Of a stretch of 64,000 nucleotides of DNA, positions 54,837 through 62,771 are shown one piece after another (position 1 is the first letter of the stretch; every line of letters starts with the position of its first letter). Below the pieces are notes generated by a model. It was not told where the DNA came from and searched no databases. It saw only the letters and a program-made list of their open reading frames with translations. Position numbers and translations under genes: made by a program. The stretch comes from CBDCWQ01 sp965223435 (GTDB lineage Bacteria > Myxococcota > Kuafuiibacteriia > Kuafuiibacteriales > Kuafuiibacteriaceae), in contig CBDCWQ010000020.1 of assembly GCA_965223435.1 (NCBI GenBank), forward strand, positions 186,001 to 250,000. The letters are read 5' to 3'.

Positions 54837-56033
54837 GATCAGGCACCGACCGACTACGCGGCCAGACGCTGCTCATTTTGTAACTTATCGGTCCTCCATG
54901 TCCAGCGAAACGGGTGACCCTCATACCGGTTCCAGTGCTTGATGAAGCCCACCACGCGTTTCGCCTGCACCCGGTGTGAAGAGAAATCGCCATATTTGAG
55001 GATGCGTCGGTGCAGGATAGAGAACCAGATCTCGACTTGGTTCATCCAGGACGCGTGCTTTGGGGTATATACGAAGTGAAAACGATGCCCATGCCGGCGG
55101 TTGAAAGCCTTCCATCGTTCTGCCCGACCGTCATAGTGCGTATTGAGATTGTCCCACACCACATAAATCTTCTTATCCGAGTATTTGCGGGCCAGTTCGT
55201 TCATGAATGAAACGAGGGCATCGGCGCTTCGGTGGGGAACCACACGGCCCAAGACCCGGCCTGTTTTTACGTTGAAGGCAGCCAACAGGCACTGGGTGCC
55301 GTGGCGTTTGTACTCGTACTCGTAGCGCACCGAGCCATCAAAGGGATTCCGGTGCGTCGGGCTTTTTCGCTCGAGCACTTGCATGGGTTTTTCGTCTACG
55401 CACACCACCACTGCATCCTTTGGAGGACGGAGGTACAGTCGACAAATACGTTTGGCCTTCGCGAGGAAATTCGCGTCGGAGGATTTCAACCATTGGCGAA
55501 CCCTATGGGGGCGCAGGTTCTCGAACCGGAGAATTCGGCCCACCTCGCTCACACTGATTCGGCAACCCGTAGACGACTCCAGGGCATCTGCCAGCGCTCT
55601 ATACGTCCAAAGATCTCGAAAAGGCGCTGGATGTTCATCCTCGTCTGGGCGGTGACAAGCGAGTTGGACCAACTGACACCTCATCTCCACTGGGATCTGC
55701 GCGGGGCGCCCAGACCGCGCTCCGTCTTGTAGGCTCTCGACGCTGGGGTTTTCGGAGAAACGCCGCTTCCACTTCCTCACGGTTCTTCCCGTGACACTGA
55801 GCCGCCTTGCGATCTCCGCCGTGCCCATGCCCTGCCGCGCCATCAACACCATCTGGGCCCGCACAACGACTCCGTGCGGAGCACGTTGGCGACGAACGAG
55901 AAACCTCAAATCCCTCCGAACTCGACGTGGGATCACAAGCTTCTTCGCTGCCGGCCCTGGGCTCATGTCTATAAGATCACGCCCGGCCTGATTTTATTCC
56001 CGAAACCCGGATCGGACTTCCGGCAAGGGGTAC
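54507..56033 (-). mobile_element. IS630-family insertion element with accessory ORF
   Basis: The element carries a transposase and a small ORF. Inverted repeats lie at 54518-54539 (CGGAAGTCCG, then TCCGGGTTT) and 56002-56022 in reverse orientation, with one mismatch across the inner 19 bases and looser similarity outwards. TA dinucleotides flank both sides (54505-54506 and 56034-56035), as expected for the IS630/Tc1 superfamily. The exact tips are inferred. It separates the VOC gene from the MerR gene. Confidence 0.75.
54854..55966 (-). CDS. IS630-family transposase
   Basis: This DDE transposase of 370 residues has an N-terminal helix-turn-helix (TAEIARRLSVTGRTVRKWKR), a second HTH-like part, and the catalytic triad in CVDEKPMQ, VWDNLNTHYD and ASWMNQVEIWF. 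No frameshift is present, so it could be functional. It uses TA targets, consistent with the flanking bases of the element. Confidence 0.96.
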   Translation of the reverse strand: MSPGPAAKKLVIPRRVRRDLRFLVRRQRAPHGVVVRAQMVLMARQGMGTAEIARRLSVTGRTVRKWKRRFSENPSVESLQDGARSGRPAQIPVEMRCQLVQLACHRPDEDEHPAPFRDLWTYRALADALESSTGCRISVSEVGRILRFENLRPHRVRQWLKSSDANFLAKAKRICRLYLRPPKDAVVVCVDEKPMQVLERKSPTHRNPFDGSVRYEYEYKRHGTQCLLAAFNVKTGRVLGRVVPHRSADALVSFMNELARKYSDKKIYVVWDNLNTHYDGRAERWKAFNRRHGHRFHFVYTPKHASWMNQVEIWFSILHRRILKYGDFSSHRVQAKRVVGFIKHWNRYEGHPFRWTWRTDKLQNEQRLAA

Positions 56034-56446
56034 TAGGTGGGAGAAAGGCCGTGCTCGCGCAAAAACTCAGGTGTTGGGGGAATCATCTGGACCACGTCCA
56101 CCAGCAAGCCGTTGGGATCGATCGTCATGAAGTGACGCTGGCCCCACGCCTCATCGCAAACTTTCTGGATGATCTTGCAACCCAGTTTACGGGCCTTCTC
56201 GTAGACCGAATCGACGTCGTCAAGCTCGATGGTGACCACCACACCTTGAGAAACGTGTTGGTAGGCCTTGGGGACACTTGTGTGTTCCCGCTTCACAAAA
56301 GCGATCTGCAAATTGTCGTCATGGGGTGACTTGAGCTGGATGTACCAATCCATTTCGAACACGGGCTCAAAGCCAAAAAGCGAACCATAAAAATCCTTGG
56401 ACTCCAAAAGAGCGTCTGAACAGATATCGGGAAACAAACTTTTCAT
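56033..56446 (-). CDS. VOC-family (glyoxalase/bleomycin resistance-like) protein
   Basis: The fold shows the VOC beta-alpha-beta-beta-beta pattern with SKDFYGSLFGFEPVF, LQIAFVKRE and GQRHFMTIDPNGLLVDVVQ. Members can be dioxygenases, isomerases or drug-binding proteins; no specific substrate can be given. The ATG at 56446 with AAAGG upstream is preferred over the one at 56470. Its TAG stop at 56033-56035 contains the TA at the border of the IS630 element, so the insertion may have set the stop codon. Confidence 0.85.
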   Translation of the reverse strand: MKSLFPDICSDALLESKDFYGSLFGFEPVFEMDWYIQLKSPHDDNLQIAFVKREHTSVPKAYQHVSQGVVVTIELDDVDSVYEKARKLGCKIIQKVCDEAWGQRHFMTIDPNGLLVDVVQMIPPTPEFLREHGLSPT

Positions 56447-56865
56447 CGGGGAGCCTTTCGTCTTGTGCATTTTTTGACTGTCGGCTCTCCTATAAGGGGA
56501 GAGTCAAGGACCAGCTTCGAACCCCGGGTCCTCTGCTGAAAACAATCCGTAGAACCGGGGCCGTGGAGCCTGTCGGCGGTTTTGGCTTGTCGCAGACCCT
56601 TGCGATAGAGGCGGTTACCCTGATGTTGCCAGGTCCTCTCCGTGACTCTTTGAGTCAAGTTTCGTGGTCAAGGGGGTTCGGAGGCGTCTTAGGGGGTCTG
56701 GAACCCGGCTTCCATTTCGCCGCAAATCAGAGGAGCACCGTCGCCGGGACCGGGGGCATTCTTGGCCTGCACCTTGAAGGACTGCTTGCACGCGTGGCAG
56801 GAGGCGTGCTTTAGGAACTGTTGGGGGGCCGGGGCCGGGTTCCCGCGTTTGCGTGAGGGGGAAGC
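56447..56865. other. Intergenic region between VOC gene and giant member 3
   Basis: A 419-bp gap with two small hairpins near 56483-56505 (CTCTCC/GGAGAG arms) and 56510-56535 (GGACC/GGTCC arms). It contains TTCGAACCCC, which resembles a tRNA T loop, but no full cloverleaf. The two divergent promoters should lie here. Confidence 0.45.
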
Positions 56866-59403
56866 GTGCAAATAGGGTTAAGCATTTTACTGGCGGTCGC
56901 ATGGGCTGCTCCCTTTGCGGCGATGGCCGCTCCAGCCATCGGGGAAGACGCCCCAAGTTCGAAGCGGTTTGTGTTGGCCCCAGGGTGGAATCTTCGGAGT
57001 TTCGACGGAGTGAAAGCCCGCGACGCTGGGATTCAGCTCCATGCGGCGGGGGTGGAGATTTGGCGGGTGGAGGTCAAGGCGCATCAACCGGTCGAATACG
57101 TGCGTGTAAGGGGGCTCCCCACGGATGAGGGGTTTGATGCGAACGGCGTGTACTGGTTGCGCGCCCAGGGGCCACTGACCTTGGTGGTCCGTGGTCTCCA
57201 AGAGCCCGGGGGTACCGGAGCTTTGACCGCCGCGAACCACGAAGGTTGGCGCCTTCAGACCGTCGCGACGGCCACACCGGTTTCCGAGCTCGGGGTCTTT
57301 GCCGCGCGTGGGTGGAATGCCCCCTTGCAGCGCTATGTTTCGCTTCTGGGTCACGACGTCCTCCAGAAGACCCACGGATACTGGGTCCATGTCACATCGG
57401 TCGAAAACGATGACCCCGATGCCAAAGAGATTGTTGCAAAAACGGGGCTTCATCAGAGTGCTGCACGGGGTTTTTCCGTCGCGAACCCTGGGATATGGAA
57501 CGCTTTCGATGAAGCCGGTGGTTTGGCCTCGGTCCCGCTAGAGGTGGCCATCCATGCGGACGAGGCCCGACGGGTTCGGGACCAGCTCTTGAGGTCGGTG
57601 ACCGACCAAGATTTCGGCCTCCCATTGTATTACCAAGTTGAGTACCAGCCCGCCACCGCACCAGAAGAGGACCCCGAAGGCACTGCCCTTCAGGCGCATG
57701 CTGAGTTGGCCGAGGACTCGAGGGTTCTCGCCGGCTTCCAGAGGGTCTGGGCCTATACCCAAGGCATCGCGCTCGCCCAAGCAGCTCGAGAGGCGGACCC
57801 TCTGGCGTATGGACGCGCCCAAGGTATGGCGCGCTATCTTTGCCAACACCGCGTGTCTGGCCGCTCCAATAAGAGTCTGGGTTGGCATTTTTCTTGGAAC
57901 ACCCACGGAGACGACTGGAAGGATGCCCGGTTGGTGACCGGAGCCACAGCCTGGGCGGCGCATGGAATCGGGTTATTCGTGACTTCTCAGGCGTTCCAAG
58001 CCCTGCCTTTGGGCGAAGAGAAACGAGACATTCAACAGTGTTATCGGCGGGCGCTTCAGGGCCTGAAAGATCACCAGCGATTTTTACGCCTCGCAGATGG
58101 CCAAGAAGTGATCTTGATGACCGCGGGGTGGACCGCGGTGGGACTCCTCAACGTAGACACCCCTTGGGCGCTCATGCGCCCCGACGGGCAGCCCGTCACT
58201 CAAGATCGCACCGAACGTTGGGGGTACTACAGTGTCCTTGATGCCATCGGATATGACACCTATGTGGACCCACCCAAGATCAAGTTCTGTTCTGATGCCT
58301 CCGGGTTCCCCTGTGGGGGAACAGGCTCTGAAGCCTGGGGCGAAAAGGAGATCGATGAAAACACATGGGCTCTCTTGAAAAAACGAGTCCTGGCAGAAAA
58401 CGTGGTCACCGAACACAACATCGATGTTCTCAGTGTCCTCAATCACGCCATTCAAAACAGCGAGGCGCTGGGACTCGACGACCAGCAGGACCTCGTGCGC
58501 TGGAGAGACAAGCTCCGAGACGGCATTTTTCATGCGCTTTGGGACGATGAGGATCGCATAGGCCGGGTGATCACCGGGGGTGAACTTCACCGGGATGCGT
58601 CTGGCGCCCTTCAGTTTCAACCCAGCACCCACACCGCCATCGACAACTGTAGCTGGCTCGCCCTTGCTGTGGACTACCCAAGTCTCGACCAACGGACCCA
58701 TGAGGGCCCGGCAGCAGACTACCCTTCAAAACTTGAGCGGTGTCTTGATTATACCTCGCGTCGCTTTATCAAAGACTTGCCGTTTGGGGCCCCTGCTTGT
58801 GGCGATGCCGGTGCTTCTTGTCCCGAAATCCCGACTTATCGCGGGGCGCACTACTTCCAGAACGCCTTCCAAGACGCCTATATTCAGCCGAGCGCACTTC
58901 AGGCGTCTTCCTACCATCTTGAGGCCACCATGGGGCTGATTGCAGGCCTTCTGAGGTTTGCCGATGCTTATCCCCAGGCCACGAAGACGCCGTACTTTCG
59001 CGATGAAGCGTTGGGCTTATGGGCCGAGGCCCAACGTTTGTCCGTGACCACGGGTTTGTGTACTCCAGCCAGCGCATTCAGGACCTTTCTACGGTGCTTC
59101 CCTCCAGCACCGCGGTCATCTGGTTTCTCGACGTCCATGACATCTTCTCTGAACGAGGCTATGGCTCCGAACCGGAGACCGCACTCATCGACGCGGTCGA
59201 AGAAGCAAACGTCCTCGTGGCGCCGGGGGGCGTTCTTGGCGGTTGGGCCGAAGCCGTCCAGCCGTACTTCCATGGCCAGGGGCAAACGGTGGACCGCGTG
59301 CTCGCCTCCAGCATGCTTCGCTTGCCGAGAAGTTCTTCATCGCCTAAGGCACCCGGACAACACACGGTGGGCACCCAGATCCGCACCGACAAGGGTCTGG
59401 TGA
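56866..59403 (+). CDS. Giant paralog family, member 3: N-terminal part
   Basis: The GTG at 56866 with GAGGGGGAA upstream opens a signal peptide (IGLSILLAVAWAAPFAAMAA). 'GWNL' modules follow (APGWNLRSFD, GVYWLRAQGP). Unlike members 1 and 2 it lacks the propeller-like region and goes straight to the toroid-like domain at about residues 290-757 (VWAYTQGIALAQAARE, WHFSWNTHGDDWKDARLVTG, VVTEHNIDVLSVLNHA, AIDNCSWLALAVDY, YHLEATMGLIAGLLRF). Correct reading ends at the frameshift at about 59038; the residues after it are out of frame. The protein continues in the frame that ends at 62756. Confidence 0.85.
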   Translation: MQIGLSILLAVAWAAPFAAMAAPAIGEDAPSSKRFVLAPGWNLRSFDGVKARDAGIQLHAAGVEIWRVEVKAHQPVEYVRVRGLPTDEGFDANGVYWLRAQGPLTLVVRGLQEPGGTGALTAANHEGWRLQTVATATPVSELGVFAARGWNAPLQRYVSLLGHDVLQKTHGYWVHVTSVENDDPDAKEIVAKTGLHQSAARGFSVANPGIWNAFDEAGGLASVPLEVAIHADEARRVRDQLLRSVTDQDFGLPLYYQVEYQPATAPEEDPEGTALQAHAELAEDSRVLAGFQRVWAYTQGIALAQAAREADPLAYGRAQGMARYLCQHRVSGRSNKSLGWHFSWNTHGDDWKDARLVTGATAWAAHGIGLFVTSQAFQALPLGEEKRDIQQCYRRALQGLKDHQRFLRLADGQEVILMTAGWTAVGLLNVDTPWALMRPDGQPVTQDRTERWGYYSVLDAIGYDTYVDPPKIKFCSDASGFPCGGTGSEAWGEKEIDENTWALLKKRVLAENVVTEHNIDVLSVLNHAIQNSEALGLDDQQDLVRWRDKLRDGIFHALWDDEDRIGRVITGGELHRDASGALQFQPSTHTAIDNCSWLALAVDYPSLDQRTHEGPAADYPSKLERCLDYTSRRFIKDLPFGAPACGDAGASCPEIPTYRGAHYFQNAFQDAYIQPSALQASSYHLEATMGLIAGLLRFADAYPQATKTPYFRDEALGLWAEAQRLSVTTGLCTPASAFRTFLRCFPPAPRSSGFSTSMTSSLNEAMAPNRRPHSSTRSKKQTSSWRRGAFLAVGPKPSSRTSMARGKRWTACSPPACFACREVLHRLRHPDNTRWAPRSAPTRVW

Positions 59404-62400
59404 AAGCGTTCGAGGCCCTGTTGCGCATCGATCCCAAAACAGCCGGTCTTGGTCACGGACTCGCGGTGACCCTGGGGCTGGTTCTCACCGAACCCACCCA
59501 GCTGCTTTCAACCATTTTTGTCGTCGATCGGCTTCCTGAAGATTGGCAAAACGCATGGACTTTTTCCGGCTGGGTCTCAGCCGAGGATGTCTTTATGGAC
59601 CGAGTCCTCCCCAAGACCCCCTGGGCGGAGTGGACCGCATTCAAAAGCGAGGCGCACATTCGAAGCCAAGTACCCCTGTACAATGCCCCTCGGGTCGACG
59701 CCACTTCACACGCGTTCGACCTCGACAAAATCTATCTTTTCGAAAAAGAAATCTACGCCCTCTCCGACATCCCAGGTGCAGAAGATCCAGGCTTTTTGGA
59801 TATCGTCCTTCCCCAACTGCCAAGCGCCCTGGATGACCAACCTATGATTCCGGTTTATGCTCTGGACACCAAAGTCCCCAGATCGGAAGTTGTGGATGCC
59901 TTTTTGGCCGACCATCCCCTTTGGCAGTGGTACCTCGAGCTTCGAGATCTCCACCCCGCCCTCCTGACGACCGAGTGGAATCTTTGGATGCGAAACTTTG
60001 TCTTGGGCACCTACTTCAACGCCGACGCCGCCACGCATGCCGGCGGGCGTAAGGGCCCCCAGGCCCCGAAAACCAAGGAAAACCGCGATATCGTCGACAA
60101 CCAAGAAGTTCCGAAAGCGCCGCCGCCGCCGCCGCCAGCCCCGGGCCCTCGGGACTTTGATCCAGACGGTCTGCTTCGGGCCCTCAACGAAGAAGGGGGA
60201 CTCCATACTGTCGAAGTGTTGGCCGGGTCGGGGCCGACGACGGTCCGAACCCTTCGAGGCTCAACCAGGTTTTGGGACTACTGGCACACTTTAAGAGCCC
60301 TCGAATCCGCGGGTGCTGTTTCGGTGGAGACCGGGGCCAAAGAGGGTGTCACTGACGACGCCACCGTGGTCCTCGTTGAAGGAAGAATCCAGGCGCTTGT
60401 GGATTACCTCAGGGATCTTTACCCTGGCGAAACGGTCGGCGCCTACCCTTACCGCACCCAGCTTGCTCACTTGGTCGATCCCGTCAAACGAAGAATCGTA
60501 GAGCTTGTGCGTCAGAAGCCTTCTTCCCTGTCGACGCTGCACGCGGAGCTAGGACTCTTGCGTGTGCCCGTTGAGCGTTACGTTCAAGAACTGTTGTCCG
60601 CGGGGCTTTTGTTTGAGAGCGCGCGGAATACATTTAAAATTGAAGACCATCGAGGCCTTGCTCTTGTTGCTTTCTTCAGGACTGCTCACGCTAGGTCGGT
60701 TGCCATGCCGCCCAAGATTGCCGAGGCCATAGAAGCCTTGAGAAATCCTGCGGCCTTGCCGCTTCTGAATGCGCTCAGCAACTTTGGTACGATGGATACA
60801 GGCCGTAGTTGGGACATCACCGGAAACGATCCATTCGTAGGTAAACCGCCGCTCGGGGTTCAGCTCGCCGAGGCCGAATTGATCACCGGCGAAGAACAAA
60901 GGCATTCACCTTACCAGGTTTCGAGGTTCATTTCTCTTCATGCCGAAGGGCTCTTGCGCGTGGTGTCCTATCTCAACGATCTTTACCCTGGTCAGAGCCC
61001 GGGCAAGGTGGCCCTTGCCGACGAACTGTCCTTGCTCGAAGACGAGAAACTTCAGATCCTTCATCAGTTGAGCGCTGGCGCTCAGAGCCTCAACAGTCTC
61101 CAATCGAAATTTCTATCTTTCTCTCATCGGGTTGAGGCGCATGTGGCCGCGCTCGAGAAAGCCGAGCTTGTGGTGCGAACCACCGATGGAAGCCTCCTGT
61201 CGCTGAACCCCAATCGGAAGCTGACCCTGGCCGGCACCATCGAGACCCTGGTCGAAGGGGCTCGCACGTCGACATGGCACAAAGGGCAAGACTTCGAGCA
61301 CTTCCCGGAAGAGACCTGGATCATCCTGAAGATTTTGAGCCGGCACGGACCGCTTCCTCGGGCCCGGTTTCATGTCCTCGCGGGGCTGTCTGCGGGCAGG
61401 GCCGCGACCGCCACTCGGGGCCTGTGGTTTGAGCACGAGGGAAATATTCTTTCGCCCGACGAATTGGTTTCTCTACACACCGCCGAAATCCAAAAAAGCA
61501 TCAAGTATTTCAGGCAACTTTTTCCAAAAACCCGCGAAGGTACGCCTTCGCCGGACCGAGTGATGAACGCCTTCCGTAGTCCTCTTGCGCAATTGATTCT
61601 TGAACGCGTGAGTGACAAGCCCCGTACGATTCGGCAATTGAGGACGGATTTGCCAAGAAATCCTGAGGAAACGGCGGATGTGGCCCGGCAGCTGATGCAA
61701 TCGAAGCTGGTTGTTTTGGCGGATGACGGTACGCTCCATATCCAGCGAGACCATGGCGGTTCTTTGCCGGCGTTCCTTGAAAAAATCTTGGCCGACGCAT
61801 CCCAGAAGATGCCGATCCGAGAGATACCGGAGCAGGCCCTCCAAACGCTGGGGCGCGAGGGGGCGTTGTTGATCTTAGGCATGCTCCATCGCTTCGGTCC
61901 CCAGTGGGGTCTTTCGCTTCTGGAGTCGACGGGACTTGCGCGTGGCCCTCTTCTCAACACGTTGAAGGCACTCCACACGGCCGGTTTCATCTCAAAACTG
62001 ACCGGAGAAACGCGCGTCACGTTGGACGCACAGTTTTCATTGAATGGTGAGGCCCTTGAGCCCATCATCGCCTACCTCGAGGCGACCTTCTCTGGCGAAC
62101 TTGTTGGGCAACAAGATGCAGTCCAGCAGGTCCGCCAATTTGGATCCATTGCGAAGATCATGGTGATCGAGCGACTGCATCAAGGCCAGGCCAACCTGGT
62201 TGACTTGCAGGAGGACTTCCCGGTGTGGCAAGAGACGATGCCCGACCTCTTGCTTGAATTGGCGGAAGCAGGGTTGGTGGAGCCCGCGGGTGATCGAAAC
62301 ACCTTCCAGATCTATCAAAAAGGAGGTCTCGCCCTCACCGAACACCTGAAGACGATCGCCCGCAATGCGCCTCAAAAGACTCTGGCAGAGGCCCCGCCTT

Positions 62401-62756
62401 CGTCCTCGAATGAACCCGAGGACGCCTTACTCGGCCGATCGACGGAGTACGGCATCCAAGAGATGCGCCGTTTCATTGAAGAAAAAGGGGGCAAGGGTGC
62501 GGTTCAATTTCATACCAAGTATGGGTACATCCTGTTGCTGCTGGAGCGCGGCGGCCGCGTGAAAGCCCTGGTGGATGGTATGGACGCCTATGAGTTTGTG
62601 CGCTTCCTGGATTTGTCAAGAACCCGAAGCATCACCAAGTCTGCGGAAGCGGTGGTGGCCTACGTGCCAAACACCCAGCCGACCTTTCGGGTCACCGATC
62701 GTGGGCTGGGGACGATCGTTTTCAACCATGCGCTCCACGTCGTCGGTTATGAATGA
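59019..62756 (+). CDS. Giant paralog family, member 3: C-terminal part with winged-helix array
   Basis: Homology resumes in this frame at FVRDHGFVYSSQRIQDLST, which completes the toroid-like domain. Adding one T to the TTT at 59037-59039 joins the two frames, giving about 1,963 residues. A beta-rich region and a Pro-rich linker (KAPPPPPPAPGP) are followed by eight ArsR-like winged-helix-type modules in four pairs (60,170-62,370). Odd modules end in YLRDLYPG-type helices and even ones in a short helical tail. The protein closes with one copy of the 115-residue repeat seen in member 1 (AVQFHTKYGYILLLLERGG, VAYVPNTQPTFRV). Confidence 0.8.
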   Translation: MGRGPTFVRDHGFVYSSQRIQDLSTVLPSSTAVIWFLDVHDIFSERGYGSEPETALIDAVEEANVLVAPGGVLGGWAEAVQPYFHGQGQTVDRVLASSMLRLPRSSSSPKAPGQHTVGTQIRTDKGLVKAFEALLRIDPKTAGLGHGLAVTLGLVLTEPTQLLSTIFVVDRLPEDWQNAWTFSGWVSAEDVFMDRVLPKTPWAEWTAFKSEAHIRSQVPLYNAPRVDATSHAFDLDKIYLFEKEIYALSDIPGAEDPGFLDIVLPQLPSALDDQPMIPVYALDTKVPRSEVVDAFLADHPLWQWYLELRDLHPALLTTEWNLWMRNFVLGTYFNADAATHAGGRKGPQAPKTKENRDIVDNQEVPKAPPPPPPAPGPRDFDPDGLLRALNEEGGLHTVEVLAGSGPTTVRTLRGSTRFWDYWHTLRALESAGAVSVETGAKEGVTDDATVVLVEGRIQALVDYLRDLYPGETVGAYPYRTQLAHLVDPVKRRIVELVRQKPSSLSTLHAELGLLRVPVERYVQELLSAGLLFESARNTFKIEDHRGLALVAFFRTAHARSVAMPPKIAEAIEALRNPAALPLLNALSNFGTMDTGRSWDITGNDPFVGKPPLGVQLAEAELITGEEQRHSPYQVSRFISLHAEGLLRVVSYLNDLYPGQSPGKVALADELSLLEDEKLQILHQLSAGAQSLNSLQSKFLSFSHRVEAHVAALEKAELVVRTTDGSLLSLNPNRKLTLAGTIETLVEGARTSTWHKGQDFEHFPEETWIILKILSRHGPLPRARFHVLAGLSAGRAATATRGLWFEHEGNILSPDELVSLHTAEIQKSIKYFRQLFPKTREGTPSPDRVMNAFRSPLAQLILERVSDKPRTIRQLRTDLPRNPEETADVARQLMQSKLVVLADDGTLHIQRDHGGSLPAFLEKILADASQKMPIREIPEQALQTLGREGALLILGMLHRFGPQWGLSLLESTGLARGPLLNTLKALHTAGFISKLTGETRVTLDAQFSLNGEALEPIIAYLEATFSGELVGQQDAVQQVRQFGSIAKIMVIERLHQGQANLVDLQEDFPVWQETMPDLLLELAEAGLVEPAGDRNTFQIYQKGGLALTEHLKTIARNAPQKTLAEAPPSSSNEPEDALLGRSTEYGIQEMRRFIEEKGGKGAVQFHTKYGYILLLLERGGRVKALVDGMDAYEFVRFLDLSRTRSITKSAEAVVAYVPNTQPTFRVTDRGLGTIVFNHALHVVGYE

Positions 62757-62771
62757 GGGCGACGTCCAAGT

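Noticed and set aside
56505..56540. tRNA-like T-loop sequence
   Set aside because: TTCGAACCCC is present but no acceptor, D or anticodon arms could be folded around it.
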